Under the pieces are notes generated by a model, which made no database searches, had not been told where the DNA came from, and saw only the letters and a program-made list of their open reading frames with translations. Of a stretch of DNA of 64,000 nt, positions 56,606-64,000 are shown one piece after another; positions within the stretch are counted from its first letter, which is position 1; each line of letters begins with the position of its first letter. The DNA comes from CALFUK01 sp964450495. Lineage in GTDB: Bacteria > Bacteroidota > Bacteroidia > Chitinophagales > Saprospiraceae. The stretch covers positions 4,003-68,002 of the forward strand of contig CAYVFU010000013.1 in assembly GCA_964450495.1 (NCBI GenBank). The letters run 5' to 3'. The position numbers and the translations under genes are program-made.

Positions 56606-56645
56606 ACTTTGTATTAGCGCACAAGGTATTCAAAAGGTCTTATAT

Positions 56646-58181
56646 ATGAAGGTACTTCACACTGCATTTCGTCTCATGATTGTATCGGGTTTGCTCTTCA
56701 TGAGTGGCTCACCACACATGTATGCCAATAAAAACGATTCGTATGAAACAGCTGTTGTTAATGGAATCATAAAGTTTGATATCCAACGACTTACAGGGAT
56801 TGGTGAACTAGATAAAATTGTCATTGATGCTGGCCATGGAGGTAAAGATCACGGTTGTTCTGGAGCGCATTCTAAAGAGAAATTTATCGTCTTAGACATT
56901 GCAAAAAAGTTAGGTAAGTTACTCAGGAGTTATCACCCAGAAATTGAAGTAATTTTTACAAGAGAAACTGATGTATTCATTCCTTTGGATACCAGGATTC
57001 AACTCGCTAATAAAAACAAAGCAGATCTGTTTATCTCTATACATGCCAATTATATTGGTAAACCTCATGTGAATGGCACAGAAACTTACGTGATGGGTTT
57101 GCATAGGGCCGAGGATAACTTAGCTGTTGCAAAACGAGAAAACTCGTCTATCCTTTATGAGTCAGATTATCAATCTACTTATGGAGGCTATGATCCTAAT
57201 TCGCCAGAAGCACATATACTATTGTCCATGTTTCAAAATGCGTATTTAGACAAAAGCATCAATTTTGCAACGAAGGTAGAGGAGAGTTTTACAACAAGAA
57301 CTATATTAAAAAGTCGAGGAGTCAAACAAGCTGGATTTCTCGTACTCCGTAAAGCCACAATGCCAAGTACTCTAATTGAAACCGGCTTTTTGAGTAGTCG
57401 CAACGATGAAGCTTATCTTATGAGTTCTAATGGCCAAGATGAAGTCGCTAATGCTATTCTTAAGGCAATAACCGAGTACAAGCGTGAAATAAATGGTGAG
57501 TATTGGAATGAAAAAAATAACTCCATCGCTGTCGTAAAAGAACCAGTCACAAAGACATCAGAACAGCAAGTAGTGACTCAAGATTATTCTACACAAACAG
57601 GTAAAAGTATCCCAACAACTCCTTCTACTCAAATTACTGAAAATCAAGAAGTTACTTTCACAAAATCATCATCAAACGGCCATCCCAAAACTGCTTCTGG
57701 AGCAACTGGTATCCCTAACCAGTCCAATATCGATTTAGGTGTATCCAACACTGCAATACAAGCGGTTGGTCACAACAATACATCATCACAAGGCCATCCC
57801 AAAACCGACTCAGGAGCAACGGGTATTCCTGATCAATCTACAGCCATTTATGTGGATTCTAAGCCTGTCGTACAAGCCAATAAAACATCGATTCAAATGG
57901 CTTCCACGGCATCAACTGTTCACACTGGAGCAACATCTGGAAATGCAAAAGTCTACAGAGTTCAGATTGGTGCCGGTAAGAATAAATTACTCGTTAAAAA
58001 CTCCAAATTTGAGGAAATCACGGATCTTGAAATTAGGAAAGAAAATGACATGTATAAGTATGTAGCTGGGTTCTATTCTAGTCTTGATGAAGCTTTTGAA
58101 GCCAAGAAACAATTTATAGACAAAGGCTTTAAAGGCTCATTCATCGTGGCATATCAAGGAGACCAAAGGACAGCTTTGTGA
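56646..58181 (+). CDS. N-acetylmuramoyl-L-alanine amidase with SPOR domain
   Basis: A 511-residue secreted amidase from the ATG at 56646 (MKVLHTAFRLMIVSGLL), which makes a proper signal peptide; the frame is open to 56586. The amidase_3 domain has VIDAGHGGKDHG (zinc His), SIHANY, and LIETGFLSS with the catalytic Glu. A linker carries two copies of a 38-residue unit with GHPKTxSGATGIPxQS. The C-terminal SPOR domain (YRVQIGAGKN ... KGSFIVAYQ) binds denuded septal glycan. It splits septal peptidoglycan during division. It is divergent from the LptD-like gene. Confidence 0.93.
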   Translation: MKVLHTAFRLMIVSGLLFMSGSPHMYANKNDSYETAVVNGIIKFDIQRLTGIGELDKIVIDAGHGGKDHGCSGAHSKEKFIVLDIAKKLGKLLRSYHPEIEVIFTRETDVFIPLDTRIQLANKNKADLFISIHANYIGKPHVNGTETYVMGLHRAEDNLAVAKRENSSILYESDYQSTYGGYDPNSPEAHILLSMFQNAYLDKSINFATKVEESFTTRTILKSRGVKQAGFLVLRKATMPSTLIETGFLSSRNDEAYLMSSNGQDEVANAILKAITEYKREINGEYWNEKNNSIAVVKEPVTKTSEQQVVTQDYSTQTGKSIPTTPSTQITENQEVTFTKSSSNGHPKTASGATGIPNQSNIDLGVSNTAIQAVGHNNTSSQGHPKTDSGATGIPDQSTAIYVDSKPVVQANKTSIQMASTASTVHTGATSGNAKVYRVQIGAGKNKLLVKNSKFEEITDLEIRKENDMYKYVAGFYSSLDEAFEAKKQFIDKGFKGSFIVAYQGDQRTAL

Positions 58182-58278
58182 TTCATATACTCCAGCTTAT
58201 GGCTAAATCTTATGTCTTTTATATGAGCATATTCTTTATTGTGGCGTAAATACATGTTCGTTTCTAAGATAGATGCCT

Positions 58279-58303
58279 AACCCTTACTTGTTGGTTTAGG
58301 GTT
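58279..58303 (+). terminator. weak hairpin downstream of amidase gene
   Basis: AACCCT and AGGGTT pair over six bases around a 13-base loop about 100 bases after the amidase stop. There is no following T-run, so it is only a candidate terminator. Confidence 0.3.
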
Positions 58304-58400
58304 TAAAAATGTTAGTTATCTATGGATAAGTTGTCAGCGAAGAGCTGAAACATGTTAACAATTTAATTTAACATACGTAACATATCCATTCTTTTCTAAA

Positions 58401-58408
58401 TACATTTG
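58401..58408 (+). promoter_or_regulatory. TAnnTTTG element for the hydrolase-parAB unit
   Basis: TACATTTG fits the Bacteroidota -7 consensus and ends 19 bases before the ATG of the UPF0173 gene, the same distance as the element before glmM. A -33 TTG is not clear. A nearby ATGTTAA/TTAACAT inverted repeat (58352-58374) may be regulatory. Confidence 0.4.
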
Positions 58409-58427
58409 TTGTCTAATCTTACGCTTT

Positions 58428-59108
58428 ATGAACATTCAATTTTTAGGTCATTCCTGCTTTATCGTAACAATTGGAGGCAAAAGAATCCTTTTTGATCCAT
58501 TTATAACTGGTAATCCACTCAATGAGACTACCAAAATTGACAACATTACATGCGATCTTATTTTGGTCACACATGGTCATGCCGATCATTGCGCAGATGC
58601 AGAGAAAATTGCAAGGCAGAATGATTGCACGATAGTTTCTAATTATGAGGTTGTGAATTGGTTTGGTCAAAAAGACATAAAGGGGCATCCCCTAAATCAT
58701 GGTGGCATGACTACGATAGATGGCATTATGATCAAGTATGTAAATGCCATACACACCAGCAGTATGCCTGATGGGAGTTACGGTGGTAATCCAGGAGGGT
58801 TTGTTATATGGACTTCGGATGAATGCTTGTATTTTGCAGGAGACACTGCTCTCACATTAGACATGAAGCTCATACCAATGACTTGCCCTAAATTAACCGC
58901 AGCTATTCTTCCAATCGGAGATAATTTTACAATGGGATATGAGGATGCTGCAATTGCTGCACAGTTTGTGGAGTGTGATAAAATTGTCGGTTGTCATTTT
59001 GATACATTTGGTTATATTGAAATAGATCATTCTGCTGCAAAGCAAGCGTTTGAGGCCAAAGGGAAATCTCTTCACCTCTTAGGAATTGAAGAAAGTATAG
59101 AATTATAA
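58428..59108 (+). CDS. UPF0173 metal-dependent hydrolase (metallo-beta-lactamase fold)
   Basis: A 226-residue metallo-beta-lactamase-fold protein starting MNIQFLGHSCFIV, with THGHADH (His49, His51, Asp53, His54), YFAGDT and a terminal histidine motif GCHFDTF. It matches the YtkL/UPF0173 group, whose substrates are not defined. It ends 1 base before the parA start, so it is co-transcribed with the partition genes; whether it has any part in partition is unclear. Confidence 0.9.
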   Translation: MNIQFLGHSCFIVTIGGKRILFDPFITGNPLNETTKIDNITCDLILVTHGHADHCADAEKIARQNDCTIVSNYEVVNWFGQKDIKGHPLNHGGMTTIDGIMIKYVNAIHTSSMPDGSYGGNPGGFVIWTSDECLYFAGDTALTLDMKLIPMTCPKLTAAILPIGDNFTMGYEDAAIAAQFVECDKIVGCHFDTFGYIEIDHSAAKQAFEAKGKSLHLLGIEESIEL

Positions 59109-59109
59109 T

Positions 59110-59919
59110 ATGGGTAAAATAATTGCCATAGCAAATCAAAAAGGTGGTGTTGGGAAAACAACAACTGCAATCAATCTATCTGCTGCACTAGCTATTTTAG
59201 AGAAGAAGGTGTTATTGATAGATTCTGACCCCCAAGCAAATGCAACTTCTGGTATAGGTGTGAAGGAAGACCAATATGAGATTGATTTGTATGACGCTCT
59301 TGTTGGAGACACGTCATTAAACGATATCATCATAAATACCAATCTCAAACATCTAGACCTCGTCCCCTCCTCCATTAACTTGGTTGGGGCTGAAATAGAA
59401 TTGGTCAATCAAGAAAATAGAGAATTCGTACTGAGAGGTAAACTAAATGAAGTGAAAGATCAATACGATTACATCATTATTGATTGTTTGCCTTCTCTTG
59501 GATTAATCACCATCAATGCACTTTGTGCAGCTGACTCCATCATTATTCCAGTGCAATGCGAAATTTTTTCCTTAGAAGGTTTAGGAAAATTGAAGAATAC
59601 TATTTCTATGGTTAAAGAGAGTCTCAATCCGTCTCTAGAAATAGAAGGCTTAGTGATGTCCATGTTTGACAAGCGATTACGAATGGCCAATATGGTTGTC
59701 AATGAAGTCAGATCGATGGTAAACGATAATGTGTTTGAAACAATCATTCATAGAAATTCTAAAGTCGGAGAAGCGCCTAGTTTTGGGCAACCAGTAATCT
59801 TATACGATGCTGATAGTAAAGGAACAGTCAATTTTTTAAATCTGGCCTACGAATTTTTAAAGAACAATAATGATCCTACTTATAAAAAACTAAGTCAATT
59901 GCTTGGTAACGAAGCGTAA
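59110..59919 (+). CDS. parA: chromosome-partition ATPase ParA/Soj
   Basis: A 269-residue deviant Walker A ATPase: KGGVGKTTT (residues 11-19), a DSDPQANATSG loop, DYIIIDCLPSLG and a C-terminal GEAPSFGQPV. It works with ParB on origin-proximal parS sites. No N-terminal helix-turn-helix, so it is the chromosomal type. It is followed after 5 bases by parB. Confidence 0.95.
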   Translation: MGKIIAIANQKGGVGKTTTAINLSAALAILEKKVLLIDSDPQANATSGIGVKEDQYEIDLYDALVGDTSLNDIIINTNLKHLDLVPSSINLVGAEIELVNQENREFVLRGKLNEVKDQYDYIIIDCLPSLGLITINALCAADSIIIPVQCEIFSLEGLGKLKNTISMVKESLNPSLEIEGLVMSMFDKRLRMANMVVNEVRSMVNDNVFETIIHRNSKVGEAPSFGQPVILYDADSKGTVNFLNLAYEFLKNNNDPTYKKLSQLLGNEA

Positions 59920-59924
59920 CACTT

Positions 59925-60821
59925 ATGGCAAAGAAAAAAGATTTAGGTAAAGGTATACGAGCGCTCATTTCAGGTATTGACAATCCATCTGAAAAGTCAA
60001 CTACCAAAGAAAAGCCACTTGCTTTACAGACTACAAGCTCGAATTATATCTCTATTGACAACATTGAGACGAATCCATATCAGCCTAGAAATGAGTTCGA
60101 TGAAGAAGCGTTAGCAAATTTGATTGCATCGATCAAAATTCACGGCATCATACAACCAATTACGGTAAATAAAATTGGACCTGGAACGTATAGAATAATT
60201 TCTGGTGAACGGAGATTCCGAGCTGCAAAATCTATTGGGCTCAAAGAAGTCCCTGTTTTTGTGAGAGAAGCTGGTGATCAAGAATTGCTTGAAATGGCAT
60301 TGATTGAAAACATTCAGCGCGCAGATTTAAATCCAATTGAGATTGCAATTTCATACCAAAGACTAATCGATGAATTTGATTTAACTCACGATACGGTATC
60401 CGATAGAGTTGGCAAAAAGCGTAGTACGATTAGTAATTATTTACGCTTGCTAAAGTTATCTCCAGCTGCGCAGAATGCCTTAAGAGCAAATAAAATCTTC
60501 ATGGGACATGCAAAGGTACTCGCTGGTATAGACAACCCTTCTACTCAGCTTTCCGTTTTAAATGCCATTATAGATCAAAATTTGTCTGTTCGTCAAGCGG
60601 AAAACTTACTAAATCAGAAAACGAAATCACCCAAAAAAGCAACTCCATCCGGCAGCACCACAGGTCATTCCTCAGAAATGAAGAAAATCATCGATCAGTT
60701 AAGCGAAAAGTTTGGAACAAAAGTCAAAGTAAATCGGGACAAAAATGGAAGTGGCAAAATTGAAATCGGATTTCAATCTGATGATCACTTCAACCATATT
60801 TTAGATAATATCATCGATTAA
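59925..60821 (+). CDS. parB: chromosome-partition protein ParB/Spo0J
   Basis: A 298-residue ParB. The N-terminus reads KKKDLGKGIRALIS. The CTPase/Srx-like domain has NPYQPRNEFDEEAL and GERRFRAA, and the DNA-binding helix-turn-helix has VSDRVGKKRSTISNYLRLL. A linker and a C-terminal dimerisation domain end near ILDNIID. It binds parS and spreads by CTP-dependent sliding. No parS palindrome was recognised in the window. Confidence 0.95.
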   Translation: MAKKKDLGKGIRALISGIDNPSEKSTTKEKPLALQTTSSNYISIDNIETNPYQPRNEFDEEALANLIASIKIHGIIQPITVNKIGPGTYRIISGERRFRAAKSIGLKEVPVFVREAGDQELLEMALIENIQRADLNPIEIAISYQRLIDEFDLTHDTVSDRVGKKRSTISNYLRLLKLSPAAQNALRANKIFMGHAKVLAGIDNPSTQLSVLNAIIDQNLSVRQAENLLNQKTKSPKKATPSGSTTGHSSEMKKIIDQLSEKFGTKVKVNRDKNGSGKIEIGFQSDDHFNHILDNIID

Positions 60822-60856
60822 CAAGCTTTTTCAAAAGAATAGCCGTTATTTATATC

Positions 60857-61480
60857 ATGAAGTCCTTCGGCTACATACTCACTCTCGTCTTTGTCTGTTG
60901 TATCTCGACAATCGGAAGTAGTCAATTCCCTGGTTTTGGCCAACCAAGTAGCAGTAGCGATATCGCTTCAGATACGACTAATCAAAAATTTTTTACAATA
61001 TTTAAAGGCAATCCAGGAAGAGCAACATTGTATTCACTAGTACTCCCAGGAGCAGGTCAATTGTATAATAAAAGATGGTGGAAAGTTCCTCTCGTTTATG
61101 CACTTGAAGGAACTGCTATTTATTTTTATATCCAAAACAGAAACCTCTTTAATAAATTGGATGATTGTTATTTTGGATTGATAGAAGATAGCCTCAACCC
61201 ATCTGCACAATGTGAGTTATCATCCGGAAGAATTATCACAGATCAAAGCACAGCTTTCCAATTTAGAAACCAAGCAAGAAATAGAAAAGAAACAGCCTTT
61301 CTAGTATCCATAGGTGCACATTTATTCCAAGCCTTGGAGGCATTTATAGACAGACACTTAATTGATTTTGATGTCGATGAAGATTTAACATTCAAATTTG
61401 GACCAACTGAGATTTCTCCACATACATTCGACACTCAATCCATTAATATAGTGACCATAGGCTTTCCTATTGGTAGGTAA
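60857..61480 (+). CDS. DUF5683 domain-containing membrane protein
   Basis: A 207-residue protein with a signal-like N-terminus (hydrophobic 6-17). The DUF5683 core reads RATLYSLVLPGAGQLYNKRWWKVPLVY, with a membrane hairpin and a second hydrophobic segment (FLVSIGAHLFQALEAFID). In Bacteroidota this family commonly follows parB, as here (35 bases). Its function is unknown. Confidence 0.87.
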   Translation: MKSFGYILTLVFVCCISTIGSSQFPGFGQPSSSSDIASDTTNQKFFTIFKGNPGRATLYSLVLPGAGQLYNKRWWKVPLVYALEGTAIYFYIQNRNLFNKLDDCYFGLIEDSLNPSAQCELSSGRIITDQSTAFQFRNQARNRKETAFLVSIGAHLFQALEAFIDRHLIDFDVDEDLTFKFGPTEISPHTFDTQSINIVTIGFPIGR

Positions 61481-61526
61481 GTATAAACGAGTTAGCTATA
61501 ATCCAGAAGGCAAATGTGTAATCATA

Positions 61527-61557
61527 TTGCGTACAACCAAAATAATAGCTATATTTG
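61527..61557 (+). promoter_or_regulatory. promoter of the HigBA-type toxin-antitoxin operon
   Basis: TTG at 61527-61529, 20 bases, then TATATTTG at 61550-61557 fits the Bacteroidota consensus. The toxin GTG is only 5 bases after the element, so the transcript would begin at or very near the start codon (leaderless). A different toxin start or promoter is possible. Confidence 0.5.
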
Positions 61558-61561
61558 ATAT

Positions 61562-61894
61562 GTGAGGGTCAGAATCATAAAATGGAAAAACATACTAACT
61601 CATTGTGAATCAGATAAAAAGATGATTAAAGCATTCAATAGATTCTATGATGTGGTAAATGAAGCCAAATGGTCAACTCCACAACAAATTATTAGGTCAT
61701 TCAATAATTCCGATTTAGTTACTTGCAAAAAACAGAAGACAACTAGAATTGTATTCAATATTGGGCAAAACAAATACAGACTAATAGTGGGTTACTATTT
61801 TGGTAAGAAGGAAACAATTCTCTACGTAAAATTTGTAGGAACACATAAGGAATATAATTCAATAGATGCATGTACAGTTGAAATGTTTAAATAA
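61562..61894 (+). CDS. HigB-type toxin (mRNA interferase)
   Basis: A 110-residue HigB-like toxin: MRVRIIKWKNILTH start, a YDVVNEAKWSTPQQIIRSF middle, the core TRIVFNIGQNKYRLIVGYYF, then VKFVGTHKEYNSID. HigB toxins cleave mRNA in ribosomes when not bound by HigA. The only in-frame start is GTG; the upstream frame is closed. The antitoxin gene follows 8 bases downstream, the usual toxin-first HigBA order. Confidence 0.9.
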   Translation: MRVRIIKWKNILTHCESDKKMIKAFNRFYDVVNEAKWSTPQQIIRSFNNSDLVTCKKQKTTRIVFNIGQNKYRLIVGYYFGKKETILYVKFVGTHKEYNSIDACTVEMFK

Positions 61895-61902
61895 AGAAAA
61901 AG

Positions 61903-62304
61903 ATGAAATACAAAAAAATAAGATCAATGGAACAGTACAACAAATACTGTAATAGACATGAAAAACTAACGTATAAAGACTATGACGGGAATTATGAAGA
62001 GATTGAATTAATCCAAATATTGATTGATGAATACGAGAAAAGAACAATAGAAAGACCAGAAGGGATGAAACCTGTGGAAATGATTCAATATCTAATTGAA
62101 GAAAACGGTCTAACAAAATCTCAACTCGCTAAAGAGCTTAAAGTATCACGTCAATTAATAACTGATATTCTAAACTACAGGAGAAATATTAGTAAGACAA
62201 TGATCAATAAACTTTCTGAACGATTTAGTTTAAACCCTTCAGCATTTAGTAGACCCTATGCACTGAAAAAGACAAAACCAAAAAAGATTAGGCAAACGGC
62301 TTAG
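61903..62304 (+). CDS. HigA-type antitoxin (XRE family)
   Basis: A 133-residue antitoxin. The N-terminal part holds ELIQILIDEYEKR, and the C-terminal XRE helix-turn-helix has LTKSQLAKELKVSRQLITDIL, IS and LSERFSLNPSAFSRPY. It pairs with the HigB toxin upstream and should repress the promoter at 61527-61557. The two genes form an insertion-like module after the conserved parA-parB-DUF5683 row. Confidence 0.9.
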   Translation: MKYKKIRSMEQYNKYCNRHEKLTYKDYDGNYEEIELIQILIDEYEKRTIERPEGMKPVEMIQYLIEENGLTKSQLAKELKVSRQLITDILNYRRNISKTMINKLSERFSLNPSAFSRPYALKKTKPKKIRQTA

Positions 62305-62401
62305 AATGAGAGGACTATAGGTAACACTAGGTGAGCACGTCCATACAGTCGAACGCAAAAAGGCAACGCACAGTAATGCGGCTACCATGATCCGTTACTC
62401 T

Positions 62402-63538
62402 ATGAAATATTCAATAATTGGTGCAGGTATCGGCGGACTTACAACAGCCTTGGCTTTTGAAAAAATCGGAATCGATTATGTACTATTCGAACGTGCTCCA
62501 GAATTGTCGGAAGTTGGTGCCGGAATTTGGTTAGCACCAAATTCCTTACAAGTATTGGATAGTTTAGGTGTACTGGCAGAAGTAAGCCAAAAGGGTAATG
62601 TTATCAATAGGATCACAATTGGTCAACAAGACCTAACACCAATCTCTGATAATTTCCAACAGTCCATTCAAGATAAATTCGGATTTACGACAATCGCTAT
62701 TCACCGAGCTAGACTACAACAAATATTAATTGATAAGATTCCAAAGGAAAAATTACACCTAGGTAAATCCTTTGAGTCTTTTAACGAACTGCCAGATGGT
62801 ACAATTGAGATTCACTTTGAAGACAATTCCACGTACCAGACTGACTACTTAATTGGGGCCGATGGTATCCATTCTAAAGTGAGAAAACAGATGTTCCCTC
62901 TAAGTCAAATAAGACATTCTGGGCAAACTTGCTGGCGCGGTGTTTCGAACTTTCAACTCGATGCAGCATTCCAACATAGAGGAATAGAATTATGGGGAAA
63001 TCAAATTCGGTTTGGGATGTCCAAATTGTCAGAAAGCAAAGTATATTGGTTTGCTGTGGCTGTAGACAAAGCCAATCAAAAAGATCATCCTAATGGAATT
63101 CAGAATAAACTTCTTGCAATGTATGACTCATTTCATCCATTAATCAAGGAATTAATCACTGCAACACCAGAAGATAAAATACTAAACAATGATCTACTCG
63201 ATGTAAAGCCAATGGACAATTGGCATAGAAATAATATTTGTTTAATTGGAGATGCGGCACATGCTACGACACCTAATATGGGACAAGGAGGCGCGCAAGC
63301 AATTGAAGATGCTTATTACATGTCGCAAGTAATCGAAAAAAATCCTGGCACGAACCACTTCGAATTATTCCAGCAGAAAAGACAATCCAAAGTCAATGCC
63401 ATCGTAAATCAATCTTGGAATACAGGTAAACTGGCTCATATAAAATATGGCAAGCGACTAAGAAACTTCTTCATCAAAAATGCCCCAAAAGGAATCATTG
63501 AAAAGAAAATGCTTGAGCTCTATACTCTTGAGCAATAA
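62402..63538 (+). CDS. FAD-dependent monooxygenase (PHBH-like)
   Basis: A 378-residue flavoprotein from the ATG at 62402 (MKYSIIGAGIGGL), placing the Rossmann GAGIGG right at the N-terminus; an ATG at 62387 adds five residues. Conserved motifs are the DG motif near DYLIGADGIHSKVR and the GDAAHATTPNMGQG flavin-binding segment, typical of aromatic-ring hydroxylases and zeaxanthin epoxidase-like enzymes. The substrate is unknown. It lies downstream of the HigBA genes with a 97-base gap. Confidence 0.88.
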   Translation: MKYSIIGAGIGGLTTALAFEKIGIDYVLFERAPELSEVGAGIWLAPNSLQVLDSLGVLAEVSQKGNVINRITIGQQDLTPISDNFQQSIQDKFGFTTIAIHRARLQQILIDKIPKEKLHLGKSFESFNELPDGTIEIHFEDNSTYQTDYLIGADGIHSKVRKQMFPLSQIRHSGQTCWRGVSNFQLDAAFQHRGIELWGNQIRFGMSKLSESKVYWFAVAVDKANQKDHPNGIQNKLLAMYDSFHPLIKELITATPEDKILNNDLLDVKPMDNWHRNNICLIGDAAHATTPNMGQGGAQAIEDAYYMSQVIEKNPGTNHFELFQQKRQSKVNAIVNQSWNTGKLAHIKYGKRLRNFFIKNAPKGIIEKKMLELYTLEQ

Positions 63539-63615
63539 TCTGTCTTATTTTATCGTGACTATTTCAACTTATGATTATCTAGATTCAAGATATTTAGTCA
63601 TCATAAAGAAAAAAC

Positions 63616-64000
63616 TTAATTCACCCTATTCCCATTATCAAATTCTACTAAGTAAGCATTTGGATATACACTTATGATTTTTCGCAGATAAGCTTCCGCA
63701 TCCTCCTTAGCTTCGTAATCTCCAACCATGTACAAATAGTAACCTGCTTTTGCTTTGTAAACTGATAATTCATCAAATGCATTAAACAGCTCATCGCCTT
63801 TTTCGATTTCAGCTCTTCTGAAAGCAACAACTACTTTGTGTCCACTATAAGAACTACTTGTCATTACGACTCCATTTGCATCCACTTCTTTTTTAGCACT
63901 TACCATTTGTTCTTTTGACGCCATTTCAGTTTCCATAGCGGCTTTTGCTTTCATTTCTGTTTCAGCTTCCATTGTGGCTTTTCTTTCCATCGCAGCTTTT
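63616..64000 (-). CDS. SPOR-like protein with charged repeat region (5' end outside window)
   Basis: The frame stays open to the window edge, so the N-terminus is missing; an internal ATG at 63990 is not a credible start. The visible part begins with low-complexity Ala/Lys/Met/Glu repeats (KAAMERKATMEAETEMKA) and ends in a SPOR-like domain (about the last 75 residues: HKVVVAFRRAEIEKGDEL, GYYLYMVGDYEAKEDAE, NAYLVEFDNG). SPOR domains bind peptidoglycan lacking stem peptides. The pattern resembles the tail of the amidase at 56646-58181. No further identity can be given. Confidence 0.65.
   Translation of the reverse strand, partial: KAAMERKATMEAETEMKAKAAMETEMASKEQMVSAKKEVDANGVVMTSSSYSGHKVVVAFRRAEIEKGDELFNAFDELSVYKAKAGYYLYMVGDYEAKEDAEAYLRKIISVYPNAYLVEFDNGNRVN

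Noticed and set aside
62305..62386. Possible small RNA or gene between the HigA-type gene and the monooxygenase gene
   Set aside because: No hairpin with a T-run, no tRNA-like pattern and no open frame of note.

Overview
The window looks like part of a draft chromosome or scaffold from a member of the Bacteroidota, probably Saprospiria-like. The DNA is AT-rich and ribosome binding sites are weak. Several promoters fit the Bacteroidota pattern TTG-N19-TAnnTTTG. Lineage-typical families are present: a type IX secretion sorting domain, a 3-coathanger-stack tail, LptD-like OstA protein, DUF3810, DUF4956, DUF5683, DUF6580, DUF1800 with DUF1501, and amidase-SPOR. A run of 100 N (43746-43845) marks an assembly gap. 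I see no rRNA, tRNA, CRISPR array, prophage or intact insertion sequence. The species call is inference.

Region by region. Positions 1-6467 (minus) hold a carbohydrate cluster: GntP permease, ribulokinase, L-ribulose-5-P 4-epimerase, two TIM-barrel epimerases/isomerases and an alpha/beta hydrolase. Smc follows (6538-10089). A 684-base gap (10090-10773) contains the decayed remnant of a response-regulator receiver domain. Positions 10774-16683 are a three-gene secreted set: DUF1800, DUF1501, and a TSP3-repeat protein with a CXXCH haem motif. Then come a MATE exporter, an oligopeptidase B-like lipoprotein, a RES/Xre toxin-antitoxin pair, and a 1653-residue T9SS surface protein that ends at a strong terminator.

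Positions 26733-29749 form a compact operon of DUF4956 membrane protein, HlyD-like adaptor and TolC-like protein, with no recognisable ABC or RND pump. Next is an amino-acid group (single-domain asparaginase, serine racemase/threonine dehydratase, RidA), a DUF6580 membrane protein, and a large tandem AAA+ protein with two CbbX-like modules behind a duplicated N-terminal beta domain. From 35 to 43 kb lie housekeeping genes: fdx-iscX-maf, prmA, a DinB-family gene, folD, a PAP2 phosphatase, glmM, a cysteine desulfurase, ribD and a thioredoxin-like protein.

After the gap come a HerA/DUF853 ATPase, a nuclease, an outer-membrane barrel, a DUF3810 protease, thioredoxin, a DUF58 protein, PPK2, an S4 RNA-binding protein and a DPP IV peptidase. 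An LptD-like protein is divergent from an amidase-SPOR protein. The right end carries an UPF0173 hydrolase, parA, parB, a DUF5683 gene, a HigBA-type toxin-antitoxin pair, an FAD monooxygenase and a truncated SPOR-like protein.

Most genes are ordinary. The parts most worth a second look are the DUF4956-HlyD-TolC operon, the tandem AAA+ protein, the ribulokinase cluster without an isomerase, the asparaginase/racemase/RidA group, and the receiver-domain pseudogene.
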